Shown: positions 17,341-25,188, counted from the first letter of the stretch. The stretch: 34,015 nucleotides of DNA from Gammaproteobacteria bacterium (GCA_022825505.1 JAJDWR010000082.1:1-34015), one strand, 5' to 3'. Numbers and translations: made by a program. The notes: generated by a model not told the origin, from the sequence alone.

Positions 17341-18882
17341 TCAGGTCTGTTTCTTCTTGTAGGCGCGCCAGGTCATGGCCCAGCGGCCGGGCTCGTCCAG
17401 CGATTCCGGCCCGAGCTTGTGAATCGCCTGGTTGTGCGGCGCGGTCTTGACGATTTCGGGATTCGAATAGGCCTCGTCCGAAATCTGCTGCAGAACGGCG
17501 ATCCAGTAGTCGACATCCTCCTTTGACCACATCTCGCCGGCCTCCGGCGTAAACGGCTGCGGGACGACCCAGGGTTCGTGACTCAGCCAGAATGCGTCCA
17601 CGCCGAAGTCGACCATGCGGTTCTGCACGTCCATGACGCTGACGCCGGTGTCCTCGTAGAGCTGGCCGAGACTGAATCGCGTCATTTCCATGCGCCAGGA
17701 GCCGATATCCGGATGCGAGCGCGTGATGCCCCGGATCTTCAGCAGTTCCCGCTCCATGTAGTTGTTGATCAGCACCGACATGTCGGATGCCTCCGCGATG
17801 CCCTCGGCGCCCATCGCGCGCGTCCAGGCGTAGGCCTTGGCCAATTGGTGCACGTTGCCCCAGTACTCCCGGACACGCCCGATGCTCACGGGCGAATCGT
17901 CGACAAGGTCGAATCGATCTCCCGCTTTTCTCACGATGGGGCCCGGCAGGTATCGGGCGAGTTCGGCCGTACATCCGTAGGCGCCGACGGCAGGGCCGCC
18001 GCCGCCCTTGGCGACGCCGAATGTCTTGTGCAACATGAACATGCACGCGTCGAAGCCCAGTTCTCGGGCCCGGACCTTGCTCATGACGCCGTTGAAATTG
18101 GCATGATCGTAGAAGCAAAGCCCGCCGGCATCGTGTACGACCCGGATCCATTCCCTGATGTTCGGGTTGTAGATTCCCATGTCGTCGGGATTGTTGATCA
18201 TCAGCGCCGCCGTGCGCTCCGAGACGGCCGCCTTGAGCGCATCCAGCGACGGATACCCGTCCGGCTCCAGCATCAACGTGACCACTTCGAAGCCGGCGGC
18301 GGCCGAGGTCGCCGGGTTGCAGGGGTGCGCCTGGATGCTGGTGATGATCTGGTTGCGCTGTTCGAGTTCGCCTCGCCCGGCGTGGTATGCGCGGGTCAGG
18401 CAAGCGTGCGCATAGGCCGCGTCGGCGCCGCCGGCAGGTTGAAAGGTGAACTGGTCCATGCCGGAGAGTTCGCACAGCAATTCGTTGAGATTGTGGGCGA
18501 TTTCGAGCGCGCCCTGAAGCGTCGACGGGTCCTGTCCGGGGTGCAGGTCGGCGATCCAGGGCCGCGCGGCCAGGCTTTCCGTGAGGCGCGGGTTGTACTT
18601 CATCGTGCAGGTGCCGAAGAGGCTGATCCCCATCATGCCCAGCGTCTGCTGGGAAAGATGGAGGTAATGCCGCAGCACGTCCGGTTCCGACATTTCCGGC
18701 AATTCCGGGCCGGACGGGCGCCGCATGGATGGCGGGACCAGCGCCTCCGCGGAGCCGGCCGCGGCGGCAACATCCGCTTCCGCGGCGGGAAAATGACAGC
18801 CGCGGCGGCCGCGGACACCCATTTCCATCACCACCGGTTCGTCCCACACGGCCGCGTGGTACCTGCGAAGCTGCACGCTCAT
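17341..18882 (-). CDS. GcvPB-like PLP-dependent P-protein subunit 2, divergent
   Basis: 513 residues, homologous along its length to glycine dehydrogenase subunit 2: GTCTMKYNPRL (near 90), FTFQPAGGADAAYA, NNPDDMGIYNP, the PLP lysine in FMLHKTFGVAKGGGGP, SIGRVREYWGN and PEIVKTAPH near the end. In the glycine cleavage system this subunit binds PLP and, with subunit 1, decarboxylates glycine and passes aminomethyl to the H-protein lipoyl arm. Here the loop usually read as LHKTFSTPHGGGGPG has become GVAKGGGGPAVG, and the late PTETESKE-type segment is TPEAGEMWSKE. The start at 18882 overlaps the GcvPA-like stop (ATGA). No H-, T- or L-protein gene lies in the window. It is a real family member; glycine as substrate is doubtful. 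Confidence 0.78.
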   Translation of the reverse strand: MSVQLRRYHAAVWDEPVVMEMGVRGRRGCHFPAAEADVAAAAGSAEALVPPSMRRPSGPELPEMSEPDVLRHYLHLSQQTLGMMGISLFGTCTMKYNPRLTESLAARPWIADLHPGQDPSTLQGALEIAHNLNELLCELSGMDQFTFQPAGGADAAYAHACLTRAYHAGRGELEQRNQIITSIQAHPCNPATSAAAGFEVVTLMLEPDGYPSLDALKAAVSERTAALMINNPDDMGIYNPNIREWIRVVHDAGGLCFYDHANFNGVMSKVRARELGFDACMFMLHKTFGVAKGGGGPAVGAYGCTAELARYLPGPIVRKAGDRFDLVDDSPVSIGRVREYWGNVHQLAKAYAWTRAMGAEGIAEASDMSVLINNYMERELLKIRGITRSHPDIGSWRMEMTRFSLGQLYEDTGVSVMDVQNRMVDFGVDAFWLSHEPWVVPQPFTPEAGEMWSKEDVDYWIAVLQQISDEAYSNPEIVKTAPHNQAIHKLGPESLDEPGRWAMTWRAYKKKQT

Positions 18883-20282
18883 GTTCTCAGGACCTCTGCG
18901 AGCGTATCGGCGAGGCGCTGGATGTCGGCTTGCGTGTGCTGTTCCGTCACGCAATACAAAGCGCTCCGGCCAAGCTCCGGAAACGTCTCGCTCAAGTCGA
19001 TGCCGCCGAATACGTCGCGGCGCAGCAACGCGGCGTTGATGTCGGCCACACGCTGGCCGGTGTCGTCGAAATTGACCACGAATTCCTTGAAAAAGCCGCG
19101 TTTCGCAAGGACCCGTATGCCGTCGATTCCGTCCAGCAGTGACGCACAGTAATGTGCGCGCTGAATGATGAGTTCGCCCAGTTCGCGGAACCCGGCGGGT
19201 CCCAGCAGCGCCATGTACGCGGCTGCCGCGATTGCCCACTGGTAAGTCGAGTTCCCGGTCCAGTCCTTGCCCTCTTCCCGCATGCCATACGAACTCTGGT
19301 GGGCCAGTGCAAGGCCGAAGCCGTGCTCGCCATGGGTGGTTTCTGCAATGCTGACCATCAGCGCGGGATACTCGTATGCGTACAGCGGTTCGTCGCGGGA
19401 GGCGATGAACCCGCCGAGGCCGCCGCCGCAGTTCATGTGTATGCCGAGAGGCTGTATGGAACCGACCGCAAGGTCGGCGCCGTACTGCCCCGGCGGCTTG
19501 AGGATGCCGAGGGAAATCGGGTCGACGCCCGCGATGGTTTCGGCGCCGCAGGCCTTGGCTGCTGCGGCGATCGCTTCCGCCTGGTGTTCGATTTGTCCCA
19601 GGTAGCCCGGATTCTCGAAATACACCGCGGCGATCTCGTCATTCAGTTTGCCTTTCAGGTCCTCAAGATCCAGCAGCAAACTGTCCGGATCGCAATCCAC
19701 CTCGACAATTTCGATGTGCGACGACATTTCCGCAGGTTCGCAATAGTTCCTGATCACCGCGGATCGCTCGGGGTCCAGGAGTTGCGGCACGAGTACCTTG
19801 CTGCGACCGGTGATTCGCGCAGCCATGCGGATCGCATGGCCGGCTGCACAACCCCAGCTGTAGACGGGCAGGGCCACCAGGTCCATGCCGAGGAGTTCGC
19901 CCATCTGGCTGGTGAATTCGAACCATGCCTGGTTTCTGCCCAGGTCCGACGACGGCGTGCCCCACACCGGCGTCAGGAATTCGCTGCGCTGCACGATTTC
20001 GTCGCAGATCGCCGGCACGTGATGGTGCCAGCAACCGCCGCCGAGGAAGCTGAGCGCATCCTCACAGGACCGGTTCTTCGACAACAGGTCGGACATGTGC
20101 CGGCGAAGCTCGGATTCCGAGGTCAGGGCGGGCGGCAACTGCAGCGGTTTCTTCAGCCTGTGGTCGTCGGGAATCTGGGAGAACAACGCCTCCACCGAAT
20201 CGATGCCAAGTGAAGCAAGCAATTGGCGGCGCACAGCCGGAACCGAATTCGGCATGTATGGGTGTGCGCGCGACCTTGCCAA
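18879..20282 (-). CDS. GcvPA-like P-protein subunit 1, divergent
   Basis: 467 residues, aligning with glycine dehydrogenase subunit 1 throughout: YMPNSVPAVRRQLLASLGID, FLGGGCWHHHVP, VDPISLGILKPPGQYGADLAVG, and the C-terminal KRGFFKEFVVNF. Several hallmark segments are changed: YTPYQxEVSQG is LTPVWGTPSSDLG, SMYDGATA is PVYSWGCAA, and the REQHIRREKATSN region is SSYGMREEGKDWTGNS. These loops help form the active site and interface, so the activity may differ from glycine decarboxylation. I chose the TTG at 20282 because it has AGGAG at good spacing, and relatives carry residues before the YxPN segment; ATG 20255 has no ribosome site. First gene of the operon down to 11558. Confidence 0.78.
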   Translation of the reverse strand: MARSRAHPYMPNSVPAVRRQLLASLGIDSVEALFSQIPDDHRLKKPLQLPPALTSESELRRHMSDLLSKNRSCEDALSFLGGGCWHHHVPAICDEIVQRSEFLTPVWGTPSSDLGRNQAWFEFTSQMGELLGMDLVALPVYSWGCAAGHAIRMAARITGRSKVLVPQLLDPERSAVIRNYCEPAEMSSHIEIVEVDCDPDSLLLDLEDLKGKLNDEIAAVYFENPGYLGQIEHQAEAIAAAAKACGAETIAGVDPISLGILKPPGQYGADLAVGSIQPLGIHMNCGGGLGGFIASRDEPLYAYEYPALMVSIAETTHGEHGFGLALAHQSSYGMREEGKDWTGNSTYQWAIAAAAYMALLGPAGFRELGELIIQRAHYCASLLDGIDGIRVLAKRGFFKEFVVNFDDTGQRVADINAALLRRDVFGGIDLSETFPELGRSALYCVTEQHTQADIQRLADTLAEVLRT

Positions 20283-20428
20283 GAAACGCTCCTGAAATCC
20301 TGGTTGTCCTGTTGCCTCCCCGCAGGAAGCGGGAAGTTCATTGGCTCTACAGTGTTATATTGGCACAAGTCTATATCACTGCGCACAGACGTTCGCACAT
20401 TGAAACAAATCTTGCGCCGGAGGCGGGC

Positions 20429-21568
20429 GTGGAGCATCGGCTGGGCCTGATAGTCAATCCCGTTGCCGGGATGGGAGGGTCCGTCGGGCTCAAGGGTACC
20501 GATGGCGAATTGGCGGCGGTGGCCCGGAAGCTGGGGGCATTGCCGGTCGCTGCCGAGCGGGCGCAAAAGGCACTGTCACAGCTCAGCGGGTTGGGCGACA
20601 GGCTCGCGATTTTCACATGCGCCGGTGAGATGGGCGCGGATGCGGCAGCCCTTGCCGGTCTCGAACCAACAGTGCTCACAGCGGCAGCAGGCCGCGAGAC
20701 GATCGCCGCCGATACCCGAGCCGGGGCAATGGCCATTGTCGATAGCGATCCGGACCTGCTGCTGTTTGTCGGGGGAGACGGCACCGCGCGTGATGTCCTG
20801 AAGGTCATAGACCGTAGAGTGCCGGTTCTGGGCGTGCCGTCAGGCGTCAAGATGCACTCCGCAGTGTTTGCGGCCAGCGCGCGGGCGGCGGGAGAGATCG
20901 CGGCTCGATTCCTCCGTGCACGTGACCGGCAGTCCCTGCTCGGGGATGCCGAAGTCCTGGATCGTGACGGCAACGGCACAGGCGAGGCGTCGCTGCGGAT
21001 TTACGGCATCATGCGCGCGCCCCGGCCGGGCTTTCTCGTCCCCGGTGCGAAGGCCGCGAGTCCCGTGTCGGAAGAGGCAGCGCTCGGTGCGGCCATAGCA
21101 CGTGTGGTGGCCCGCATGGACGATTCGTGCATTTCCCTGCTGGGCCCGGGAACGACAATGCAGCTGGCAAAGCGGCAAGTCGGCTTTGAGGGTACGCTGC
21201 TGGGTGTCGATGCGGTGCGGAACGGGTCCTGTCTGGCGACGGACATCGCCGAGCGGGAGATATTGCAGTTGCTCGGCGGGCATGGGTGCGGACGCATTGT
21301 CGTCAGCGTCGTCGGCGGACAGGGGTTCCTGTTTGGCCGCGGCAATCAGCAGTTGAGCCCGCGGGTCATCAGGAGGGTCGGGAAGGACAATATCGATATC
21401 ATCTCGTCGCTGGAAAAGCTGACGGCGCTACCGTCGGGTTGTCTGCTGGTCGATACGGGCGACGAAGCGCTCGACGAGGAGCTCTCGGGCCATATGCCGG
21501 TGGTCGTGAGCGGTAACAGGACGGCCATGATGCCCATCCGCAGCACATCGACGGGGTCGGCGCCATAG
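20429..21568 (+). CDS. ATP-NAD kinase-like protein (AcoX-type)
   Basis: 379 residues. GLIVNPVAGMGGSVGLKGTDG at the start and LLLFVGGDGTARDV (about 106-119) give the GGDG nucleotide-binding signature of the NAD kinase/diacylglycerol kinase superfamily. The following GVPSGVKMHSAVFAASARAAG and the C-terminal GGQGFLFGRGNQQLSP fit the long ATP-NAD kinase/AcoX-type branch rather than the short housekeeping NAD kinase. AcoX genes accompany acetoin and other dehydrogenase operons and their role is unsettled. The GTG at 20429 follows GGAGG at 5 nt. It is transcribed divergently from the GcvP-like operon across a 146-nt shared region, suggesting joint control. Family call is good; substrate unknown. 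Confidence 0.8.
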   Translation: MEHRLGLIVNPVAGMGGSVGLKGTDGELAAVARKLGALPVAAERAQKALSQLSGLGDRLAIFTCAGEMGADAAALAGLEPTVLTAAAGRETIAADTRAGAMAIVDSDPDLLLFVGGDGTARDVLKVIDRRVPVLGVPSGVKMHSAVFAASARAAGEIAARFLRARDRQSLLGDAEVLDRDGNGTGEASLRIYGIMRAPRPGFLVPGAKAASPVSEEAALGAAIARVVARMDDSCISLLGPGTTMQLAKRQVGFEGTLLGVDAVRNGSCLATDIAEREILQLLGGHGCGRIVVSVVGGQGFLFGRGNQQLSPRVIRRVGKDNIDIISSLEKLTALPSGCLLVDTGDEALDEELSGHMPVVVSGNRTAMMPIRSTSTGSAP

Positions 21569-21642
21569 TGGCCATGCCGGGCGGGAACGCGGGGTGGCGC
21601 GACTACCGGAAGGCGGGTCGGCCGGGGGGGCTTGAGCGCCGG

Positions 21643-22779
21643 TCAGCGGCGGCGCAACCAGAAGGCGTACGAATCGGGCAACAGCGAGCAGGGGTCCGGG
21701 TGGCCGAGTTTTTCTGCAGCGTGGTATGCGAAGTTCGACTGGTGCATCATCTGCCGGCCCATCGCTACCAGGTCCGCGCGCCCGGCTGCAATGATTTCGT
21801 TGGCCTGCTCCGCCTCGGTGATCAGCCCTACCGCCATGGTGGGTATTTCGGCTGAGCGCCTGACTTCTTCGGCGTAGGGGACCAGGTAGCCCGGCGACGG
21901 CTGGATCAGGGCCCGGCCCGAGGGCCCGATAATGCCCCCGGAGGAACAGTCGATCAGGTCCACACCGGCGCACTTCAGCGCCTTTGCGAGGACAACCGTA
22001 TCGTCAATTTCGATCCCGCCCTCAATGCCGTCAACGGAAGACGTGCGGTACAGCAGCGGCATCGAAGCGGGCATCGCGGAACGCAGCGCTTCGGCGACCC
22101 GCACGGGGAAACGCAGCCGATTTTCCATTGACGGCCCGCCCCATTCGTCGCCGCGCCTGTTGGAGATGGGGGAAAAGAAGCTGTTGACGAGATAGCCGTG
22201 GGCGCCGTGGATTTCGATGAAGTCGAAGCCCGCCCCGATGGCCCGCATGGCTGCTTCCACGAACGCGTTGATCGTCCGGTGAATTTCGTCGACCGTCATG
22301 GCCCGCGGAGTCGGCCAGCCTTCCGTCATGGGAATGGCGCTCGGCGCGATGGTCTCCCAGGCGCTCGACGGATCGTATTCCGTCAGCGGAGCGGCGCCTT
22401 CGAACGGCAGCGCCGCGCTGCCCTTGCGTCCGGCGTGGGCCAACTGAATTCCGACGGGAATGCCATGGGCGTGGTAGAGCCCCGTGATCTGCGACAGGCG
22501 CTCAACGTGACTGTCGCTGTAGATTCCGAGGCATCCATGCGTGATGCGTCCGTTCCGGGTAATCGCCGTGGCCTCGACCAGCGCACCGCCGACGCCGCCC
22601 AGCGAAAAACGGCCATGGTGGGCGAGGTGCCATTCCGCCGCATGGCCGTCGTCGGCACAGTACTGGCACATGGGGGTGACGACGACCCGATTCGGAAAGG
22701 TGACGTCCCTCAGCGGGAAGGGTCGAAAGAGTGGCGGCAGCGCAGACCGCTGCGAACTTTCGCGGTGGCTGGACGACAT
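21643..22779 (-). CDS. Old-yellow-enzyme family NADH:flavin oxidoreductase (YqjM-like)
   Basis: 378 residues forming an FMN TIM barrel. Visible motifs are the N-terminal LFRPFPLRDVTFPNRVVVTPMCQY (with the Cys that tunes FMN in YqjM-type enzymes), QLAHAGRKG (about 112-120), FDFIEIHGAHGYLVNSFFSP with the substrate-binding His pair, and the phosphate-binding AVGLITEAEQA and GRADLVAMGRQ. Such enzymes reduce activated C=C bonds with NAD(P)H. I start it at ATG 22779; the frame continues to 22857, but that stretch is the inverted repeat. It is downstream of a DHDPS-family gene in the same direction. Substrate unknown; an unsaturated catabolic intermediate is plausible. Confidence 0.88.
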   Translation of the reverse strand: MSSSHRESSQRSALPPLFRPFPLRDVTFPNRVVVTPMCQYCADDGHAAEWHLAHHGRFSLGGVGGALVEATAITRNGRITHGCLGIYSDSHVERLSQITGLYHAHGIPVGIQLAHAGRKGSAALPFEGAAPLTEYDPSSAWETIAPSAIPMTEGWPTPRAMTVDEIHRTINAFVEAAMRAIGAGFDFIEIHGAHGYLVNSFFSPISNRRGDEWGGPSMENRLRFPVRVAEALRSAMPASMPLLYRTSSVDGIEGGIEIDDTVVLAKALKCAGVDLIDCSSGGIIGPSGRALIQPSPGYLVPYAEEVRRSAEIPTMAVGLITEAEQANEIIAAGRADLVAMGRQMMHQSNFAYHAAEKLGHPDPCSLLPDSYAFWLRRR

Positions 22780-22789
22780 TCGTGGTGGC

Positions 22790-22875
22790 GCTCTATCCAA
22801 CTGATACTTGCGTATCAGTGGCCGCAGACCCGCCCCAGGCAAGGCGCCGATGCGCAAGTATCAGTTGGGTAGGGC
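22790..22875. repeat. 29-bp inverted repeat with nested palindromes
   Basis: Arms at 22790-22818 and 22847-22875 are complementary at 25 of 29 positions, including 16 in a row (CCAACTGATACTTGCG), around a 28-nt centre. All four differences are transitions. Each arm itself contains an 18-bp palindrome: CTGATAC-TTGC-GTATCAG (22801-22818) is perfect, and its partner at 22847-22864 has two changes. It fills most of the 114 nt between the DHDPS-family stop and the oxidoreductase start. It could be a pair of operators for one dimeric regulator, or an RNA hairpin that attenuates the second gene. Confidence 0.8.
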
Positions 22876-22893
22876 ACTACAGTCCGGACGGAG

Positions 22894-23841
22894 TTACCCG
22901 AATTTTGCTCTTTCCTGGGTACCGGCGGCAAACGACTCCACTTCGTCCATCAACTTGACCATCTTCCCGCAGCGGTCGATCCCTTCCTGGCCCAGATCGC
23001 TGAATTTCGTCAGCGGTTCGCGCACGTCGCCCACCGGGTAGCCGGCCGCTGCCGCGAGGGCCTTGGAATAGCACTGGTGGCCGTATAGCGGATGACCCTC
23101 GGCGATCGTGTCGTTGATGCGGTCGGCAAGCACCTGAATGTGCGTTGCTTCCTCGATGCGGCCGGCCACCAGCAGGTCCCACATCCGCGACGTCGAATAG
23201 GGAATGTAGTTGCCGAAGGGATTGACGTAGCCCACGGCGCCCAGCAGGCAGCTTTCCACCGGCCGCTCGCCGGCGAATACGTTCATTACGCCGTCGGTTT
23301 CCTCGACGATGTCGAACACGCGGCCCACGTCCATGCTGGCCTCCTTGATGTAGCGAACATTTTCGAAGGCGCGGGTCAGGCGGCCGACGAGTTTCGCAGA
23401 GATGTCGACGTGAGAGGTGAAGGGGTTGTTGTACAGCATGATCGGGATGGATACGGCTTCACAGATCGACCGGTAGTAGTAGAAGATCTCGTCTTCGGTG
23501 GGTGTGTAGTAATACGGCGGCAGTATCATCAGCCCATCGGCGCCTAGTTCTTCGGCCTCACGGCTGTAGCGAACCGCGTTGGGCGTGTGGGCATTCATCG
23601 ATCCGACCAGGACATCCATGCGGCCGTTGATGTGTTCGATGGTCGCGGCCACGAGTTGCCGCCGCTCGTCATCGGTGATCGTAAGGAATTCGCCGGTCGT
23701 TCCAAGGACGATGATCCCGGGAACGTCGCAGGCGATTTGCCAGTCCAGGAACTTCTTCCATGCCTCCGTGTCAATCGCGCTTCCGTCTTCAGTAAACGGG
23801 GATACCGAAACGGTATAACTACCGCGGAACTCTTTTGACAT
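22894..23841 (-). CDS. Dihydrodipicolinate synthase/N-acetylneuraminate lyase family protein
   Basis: 315 residues, a class I aldolase TIM barrel. The family signature is present: GTTGE (47-51), the Tyr of IMLYNNP (Tyr137) and the Schiff-base Lys in YIKEASMD (Lys166). These enzymes join or split pyruvate-like keto acids. A housekeeping DapA is less likely, since the neighbours are an old-yellow enzyme, an FAD amino-acid oxidase and an amino-acid importer. A catabolic aldolase or hydro-lyase is a better guess. The start ATG at 23841 lies in a block that resembles the repeat at 30224 and 32408. The ribosome site GGAGAC precedes it. Confidence 0.83.
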   Translation of the reverse strand: MSKEFRGSYTVSVSPFTEDGSAIDTEAWKKFLDWQIACDVPGIIVLGTTGEFLTITDDERRQLVAATIEHINGRMDVLVGSMNAHTPNAVRYSREAEELGADGLMILPPYYYTPTEDEIFYYYRSICEAVSIPIMLYNNPFTSHVDISAKLVGRLTRAFENVRYIKEASMDVGRVFDIVEETDGVMNVFAGERPVESCLLGAVGYVNPFGNYIPYSTSRMWDLLVAGRIEEATHIQVLADRINDTIAEGHPLYGHQCYSKALAAAAGYPVGDVREPLTKFSDLGQEGIDRCGKMVKLMDEVESFAAGTQERAKFG

Positions 23842-23847
23842 GGGCTG
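23822..23847 (-). repeat. Repeat-like block at the aldolase gene start
   Basis: Around the start codon the minus strand reads CAGCCC-ATG-TCAAAAG-AG-TTCCGCGG. This aligns with the 30224 and 32408 repeats except for the start base, one other base and a 2-nt insertion. Here the codons fit the normal family N-terminus (KEFRGSYT), so the resemblance may be chance or may show the origin of the repeat. Confidence 0.35.
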
Positions 23848-23894
23848 TCTCCGATGATCGATTCAGGGGTATTCGGACGTTCCCCTGTTCGTGC

Positions 23895-23924
23895 GCGCTA
23901 TGCGCCCATAAGTTAACATAGCGC
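23895..23924. promoter_or_regulatory. Inverted repeat in a divergent promoter region
   Basis: GCGCTATG (23895-23902) and CATAGCGC (23917-23924) form a perfect 8-bp inverted repeat with a 14-nt AT-rich spacer. It is centred between the divergent aldolase and FAD-oxidase genes, so a single dimeric regulator bound here could control both. No regulator gene is next to it. Confidence 0.45.
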
Positions 23925-23965
23925 ACAAATCGTTGTCGCCTCTTCCGCCATCCCGGGGTCGCAGA

Positions 23966-25093
23966 TTGTCGGACGTCATCGTCATAGGCGGCGGAATCGC
24001 CGGGTGCTCCACCGCGTACTTCCTCGCTTCCGATGGTGCAGACGTAACGCTTCTGGAGCAGTTCGAGCTGGGTACGCTCGCTTCCGGCGCAAATGCCGGC
24101 AGCCTCCATGCACAGATTCAACCGGAGCCGTTCGCGGATTACGGAATGTCCTGGGCCCGCCGGTTCCTGCCGGCATTGCCGTTCTTCGCTCAATCGATGG
24201 CGATGTGGCGGGAGTTCGGGTCTGAATTCGGGGCGGACCTGGAGGTCTCGCAGACGGGTGGCCTGGTACTGGCCACGACCGGCCGGGACATGCGCCTCAT
24301 GGAGGACAAGGTCCGCCTCGAACGGGGCGCGGGTCTGGACTCGGAGCTATGGAGCGCCGAAGATGTCCGGCGCCGCGCACCGTACGTCTCCCGGCGCGTC
24401 ATCGGCGGCGCCTACTGCCCGCTGGAGGGCCAGGCCAATCCGCTGACTGCCACGGCGGCGATCGGCCGTGCCGCGCAAGCGCTGGGCGCAGCCGTCCTGA
24501 CCGGACGGAGGGTCGTTGCGATCCGCCGAATCCGCACCGGTATGGAGGTGACCACCGATCGCGGCTCGTATCGTGCGGCCCGTGTCGTCAACGCGGCCGG
24601 AAACGACGCTGCGCGAGTCGCCGGTCTGCTTGGCGGGCGCCTCGGCATTCGGTCCCTTCCGATTCAGTTGAGCGTCACCGAGCCCGTCGCACCGGTCATC
24701 GGGCACCTGCTGTACTCCGCCAGCGAGTTGTTGACGCTCAAGCAGACCCGCAAGGGAACGGTCCTGATCGGAGGCGGTTGGCCTGCTGAGATCGACGGTC
24801 GGCGCCGCCCGCGCGTCGCGGGCGGCTCGCTGCTGAACAACCTGCGCGTGGCTGTGGCCGCGGTGCCGGCCATCGCCTCGGCGCGCATCGTCAGGACCTG
24901 GGCGGCGGAGGTCAATGGAAACGATAGCTGGCTGCCGGTTATCGGCGAGATGCCCGGGGCCGGCGGGTTCTATTTCAATTGCGTACCGTGGATGGGATTC
25001 AGCGGAGCACCGGTGGCCGGGAGGATTGTCGCGAGCCTCGTTCAGGGCCGCGAACCGCCGGTGGATTACGATATTTCCCCGTTCCGCCCCTGA
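23966..25093 (+). CDS. FAD-dependent amino-acid oxidase family protein (DAO type)
   Basis: About 375 residues. The dinucleotide-binding start DVIVIGGGIAGCSTAYFL is followed by the acidic LLEQ, then GALVLATT-like GGLVLATTG, QANPLTATAAIGRAAQALGA, VVNAAGNDAARVAG, and a late cap PVIGEMPGAGGFYFNC that contacts FAD. This is the DAO family (D-amino-acid, glycine or sarcosine oxidases and dehydrogenases). I prefer TTG 23966, since family members start a few residues before the first strand; an in-frame TTG at 23933 is possible, and neither has a strong ribosome site. Divergent from the aldolase gene and convergent with the ABC importer, it probably oxidises an imported amine or amino acid. The exact substrate is not readable. 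Confidence 0.83.
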   Translation: MSDVIVIGGGIAGCSTAYFLASDGADVTLLEQFELGTLASGANAGSLHAQIQPEPFADYGMSWARRFLPALPFFAQSMAMWREFGSEFGADLEVSQTGGLVLATTGRDMRLMEDKVRLERGAGLDSELWSAEDVRRRAPYVSRRVIGGAYCPLEGQANPLTATAAIGRAAQALGAAVLTGRRVVAIRRIRTGMEVTTDRGSYRAARVVNAAGNDAARVAGLLGGRLGIRSLPIQLSVTEPVAPVIGHLLYSASELLTLKQTRKGTVLIGGGWPAEIDGRRRPRVAGGSLLNNLRVAVAAVPAIASARIVRTWAAEVNGNDSWLPVIGEMPGAGGFYFNCVPWMGFSGAPVAGRIVASLVQGREPPVDYDISPFRP

Positions 25094-25135
25094 GCCTGGC
25101 AGTTTTCGCATCGGTCCCGCTGCGCTGACGCGAAA

Positions 25136-25155
25136 GGAACTGCGAAGGTAGTTCC
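25136..25155 (+). terminator. Hairpin between convergent genes
   Basis: GGAACT (25136-25141) pairs with AGTTCC (25150-25155) over an 8-nt loop, 42 nt after the FAD-oxidase stop and before the end of the ABC ATPase gene on the other strand. A modest stem with no T-run; a terminator role is likely only by position. Confidence 0.35.
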
Positions 25156-25160
25156 ATGCA

Positions 25161-25181
25161 AGTCCGTGGCAAAAGTCCCGC
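25161..25181 (+). repeat. Third copy of the GTGGCAAAAGT repeat
   Basis: 21 bases match the repeats at 30224 and 32408 over AGYCC-GTGGCAAAAGTYCCGC, 20 or more of 21 to each copy. Here it lies on the plus strand, 67 nt past the FAD-oxidase stop, and does not start a plausible gene. This shows the sequence can exist as non-coding DNA. Confidence 0.7.
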
Positions 25182-25188
25182 CGCGGGA

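Noticed and set aside
15828..19152. Long plus-strand frames (15828-17450 and 17578-19152)
   Set aside because: They are shadows of the DUF885 and GcvPB-like genes, with no recognisable motifs.
18883..19239. N-terminal extension of the GcvPB-like frame
   Set aside because: It lies inside the GcvPA-like gene. The ATGA overlap at 18882 gives the natural start.
22780..22857. 26-codon extension of the old-yellow-enzyme gene
   Set aside because: The extension translates the inverted repeat and has no family counterpart; ATG 22779 gives a normal N-terminus.
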